Made by a program: the position numbers and the translations under genes. The notes under the pieces are model-generated. The model ran no database searches. It saw nothing but the letters and a program-made list of their open reading frames with translations, and was not told where the DNA came from. A stretch of DNA of 5,660 bases, taken from the NCBI GenBank assembly GCA_003231075.1, contig QIIF01000024.1, positions 1 to 5,660 of the forward strand. The letters are read 5' to 3'. This DNA comes from Candidatus Falkowiibacteriota bacterium (lineage in GTDB: Bacteria > Patescibacteriota > Patescibacteriia > Patescibacteriales > SZUA-104). Below are positions 5,112-5,660 of this stretch, one piece after another (positions within the stretch are counted from its first letter, which is position 1; every line of letters starts with the position of its first letter).

Positions 5112-5243
5112 TTATAATCTTTTTTTTCCTGCCTTCCTTAATTCCTCTATGACTTTCTTTAAATTTATATTTTCTTCTCTCAGTCTCTTATTTTCTCAAA
5201 AACGCTTAATATACGGTCTGGCTACCTCATCTTTATGGTTCAT
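5112..5243 (-). pseudogene. Small coiled-coil-like ORF interrupted by one in-frame TGA
   Basis: An ATG at 5243, 11 bases after the kinase-like gene, opens a 44-codon frame ending in TAA at 5112. Codon 16 (5198-5196) is TGA. Before it the frame reads MNHKDEVARPYIKRF; after it a 27-residue charged segment follows (ENKRLREENINLKK at its start, ending GKKRL) that looks like one amphipathic coiled-coil helix. Both halves stay in the same frame, and the TAA is followed 24 bases later by a clean terminator, so this looks like the tail of a real operon gene. A TAG lies immediately before the ATG, so no earlier start exists. No SD is visible. Most likely a nonsense-mutated small gene. A sequencing error, UGA readthrough, or an expressed 15-residue peptide are alternatives. 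The second half resembles the leucine-zipper tails of IS3-type OrfA proteins, but it is too short to claim that. Confidence 0.4.
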
Positions 5244-5254
5244 CTAAAATAATT

Positions 5255-5660
5255 TTATTTTATTTTATTACCATTTCTTTTTTTAACAATACAGACTATC
5301 TGTCGAGCGACCTCCTCCGGTAATATATTGATTGTATGGATAATGGCGCATCTTTTATCATTTAAGCATATACTTTTTAATTTTTCGGAAAAATTAGTGT
5401 TACCCTTAATAAACTTTTCCACAGTATTGCCGGACACTCTTTTTAATTCTTTTATGCTCTCTTCAGTTTGATATCTTTTAGTTATCCGTTCCGCAATTGT
5501 TTTTTTATCCGCATCTAATAAAACAAATCCGATATTTTTTTCTTTTTTTAATTCTTCCGGATTTGAAAAACCGCAAATAATGGTAGTTATGCCTTTCTTA
5601 AGATTAATTTGTCCAAATTTTATCCAACGCTCTGTTTCTTTTATCATCCAGCTTCTCCCG
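5255..5660 (-). CDS. P-loop kinase-like NTPase, C-terminal part (cut by window edge)
   Basis: I do not recognise a specific gene. The frame is open to the window edge, so the gene probably begins beyond base 5660. What is visible resembles the second half of small P-loop kinases of the shikimate/gluconate kinase type: a beta strand TTIICGFSNPEEL (21-33, counted from the ATG at 5647), a strand plus LLDAD (43-47), a LID-like arginine segment ERITKRY (53-59), and a late strand and helix of the IIDTSxLxPEEVAxxI kind, here IIHTINILPEEVARQIV (102-118). The Walker A loop would lie upstream, outside the window. Alternatively, translation could begin at the ATG at 5647, which has GGGAG seven bases before it and would give a 130-residue protein. 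I prefer the partial reading because the visible part lacks the P-loop the fold needs. Substrate unknown. It ends on TAA, 11 bases before the next small frame. Confidence 0.6.
   Translation of the reverse strand, partial: GRSWMIKETERWIKFGQINLKKGITTIICGFSNPEELKKEKNIGFVLLDADKKTIAERITKRYQTEESIKELKRVSGNTVEKFIKGNTNFSEKLKSICLNDKRCAIIHTINILPEEVARQIVCIVKKRNGNKIK

Noticed and set aside
5112..5195. Remnant of an IS3-type transposase (leucine-zipper-like ENKRLREEN segment)
   Set aside because: Only 27 residues, with no inverted repeats, integrase domain or helix-turn-helix nearby; any coiled coil would look similar.
5112..5243. UGA recoded as glycine (as in Gracilibacteria/SR1), which would make the small ORF intact
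   Set aside because: About 1,400 codons of secD, secF and proS contain no internal TGA, and secF ends naturally on TGA, so the standard code fits better.
5150..5243. Selenocysteine at the in-frame TGA
   Set aside because: No stable SECIS-like hairpin follows the TGA; the downstream sequence is purine-rich and unstructured on the coding strand.

Overview
The window is AT-rich, and every gene I can support lies on the minus strand, so transcription runs from high to low coordinates. Three genes are recognised with confidence: secD and secF (the SecDF accessory subunits of the Sec translocon) and proS (prolyl-tRNA synthetase). Several traits suggest a Candidate Phyla Radiation / Patescibacteria genome, probably Parcubacteria-like. 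These are the short ProRS with a four-Cys element in place of the editing domain, the SecD enlarged by foldase domains, short AT-rich tandem repeats between and even inside genes, GC-rich palindromes in AT-rich filler, and weak or absent Shine-Dalgarno (SD) sites on the large genes. This placement is inference; there is no rRNA or other marker to confirm it. The genetic code appears standard: the long frames contain no internal TGA, and secF ends on TGA.

Layout in the direction of transcription. (1) 5660-5255: the C-terminal part of a small P-loop kinase-like protein that runs off the window. (2) 5243-5112: a 44-codon frame broken by one in-frame TGA, with a coiled-coil-like tail, followed by a terminator (5088-5065). 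(3) A promoter (5035-5007) and an AT-rich leader with an attenuator-like hairpin (4974-4955). (4) secD (4912-2849), a gap of 76 bases made largely of 7-bp tandem repeats, then secF (2772-1849). (5) Two very small ORFs with good SD sites, each followed by its own intrinsic terminator: 24 codons at 1788-1714 (terminator 1681-1655) and 14 codons at 1631-1587 (terminator 1570-1527). (6) A perfect -35 box touching the second terminator's T-tract, then proS (1448-189). (7) Repeat- and palindrome-rich noncoding DNA to base 1.

SecD and SecF together form the proton-driven RND-family machine that helps pull exported proteins out of the SecYEG channel. Here SecD's extracytoplasmic domain carries two parvulin-like (PpiC/rotamase) domains in series, so translocation and post-translocation folding may be physically coupled; this is the most notable protein-level feature. 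proS is a separate transcription unit serving translation. The least explained parts are the two micro-ORF/terminator modules, the TGA-interrupted small gene and the recurring 7-bp repeats, one of which has become coding sequence inside proS.
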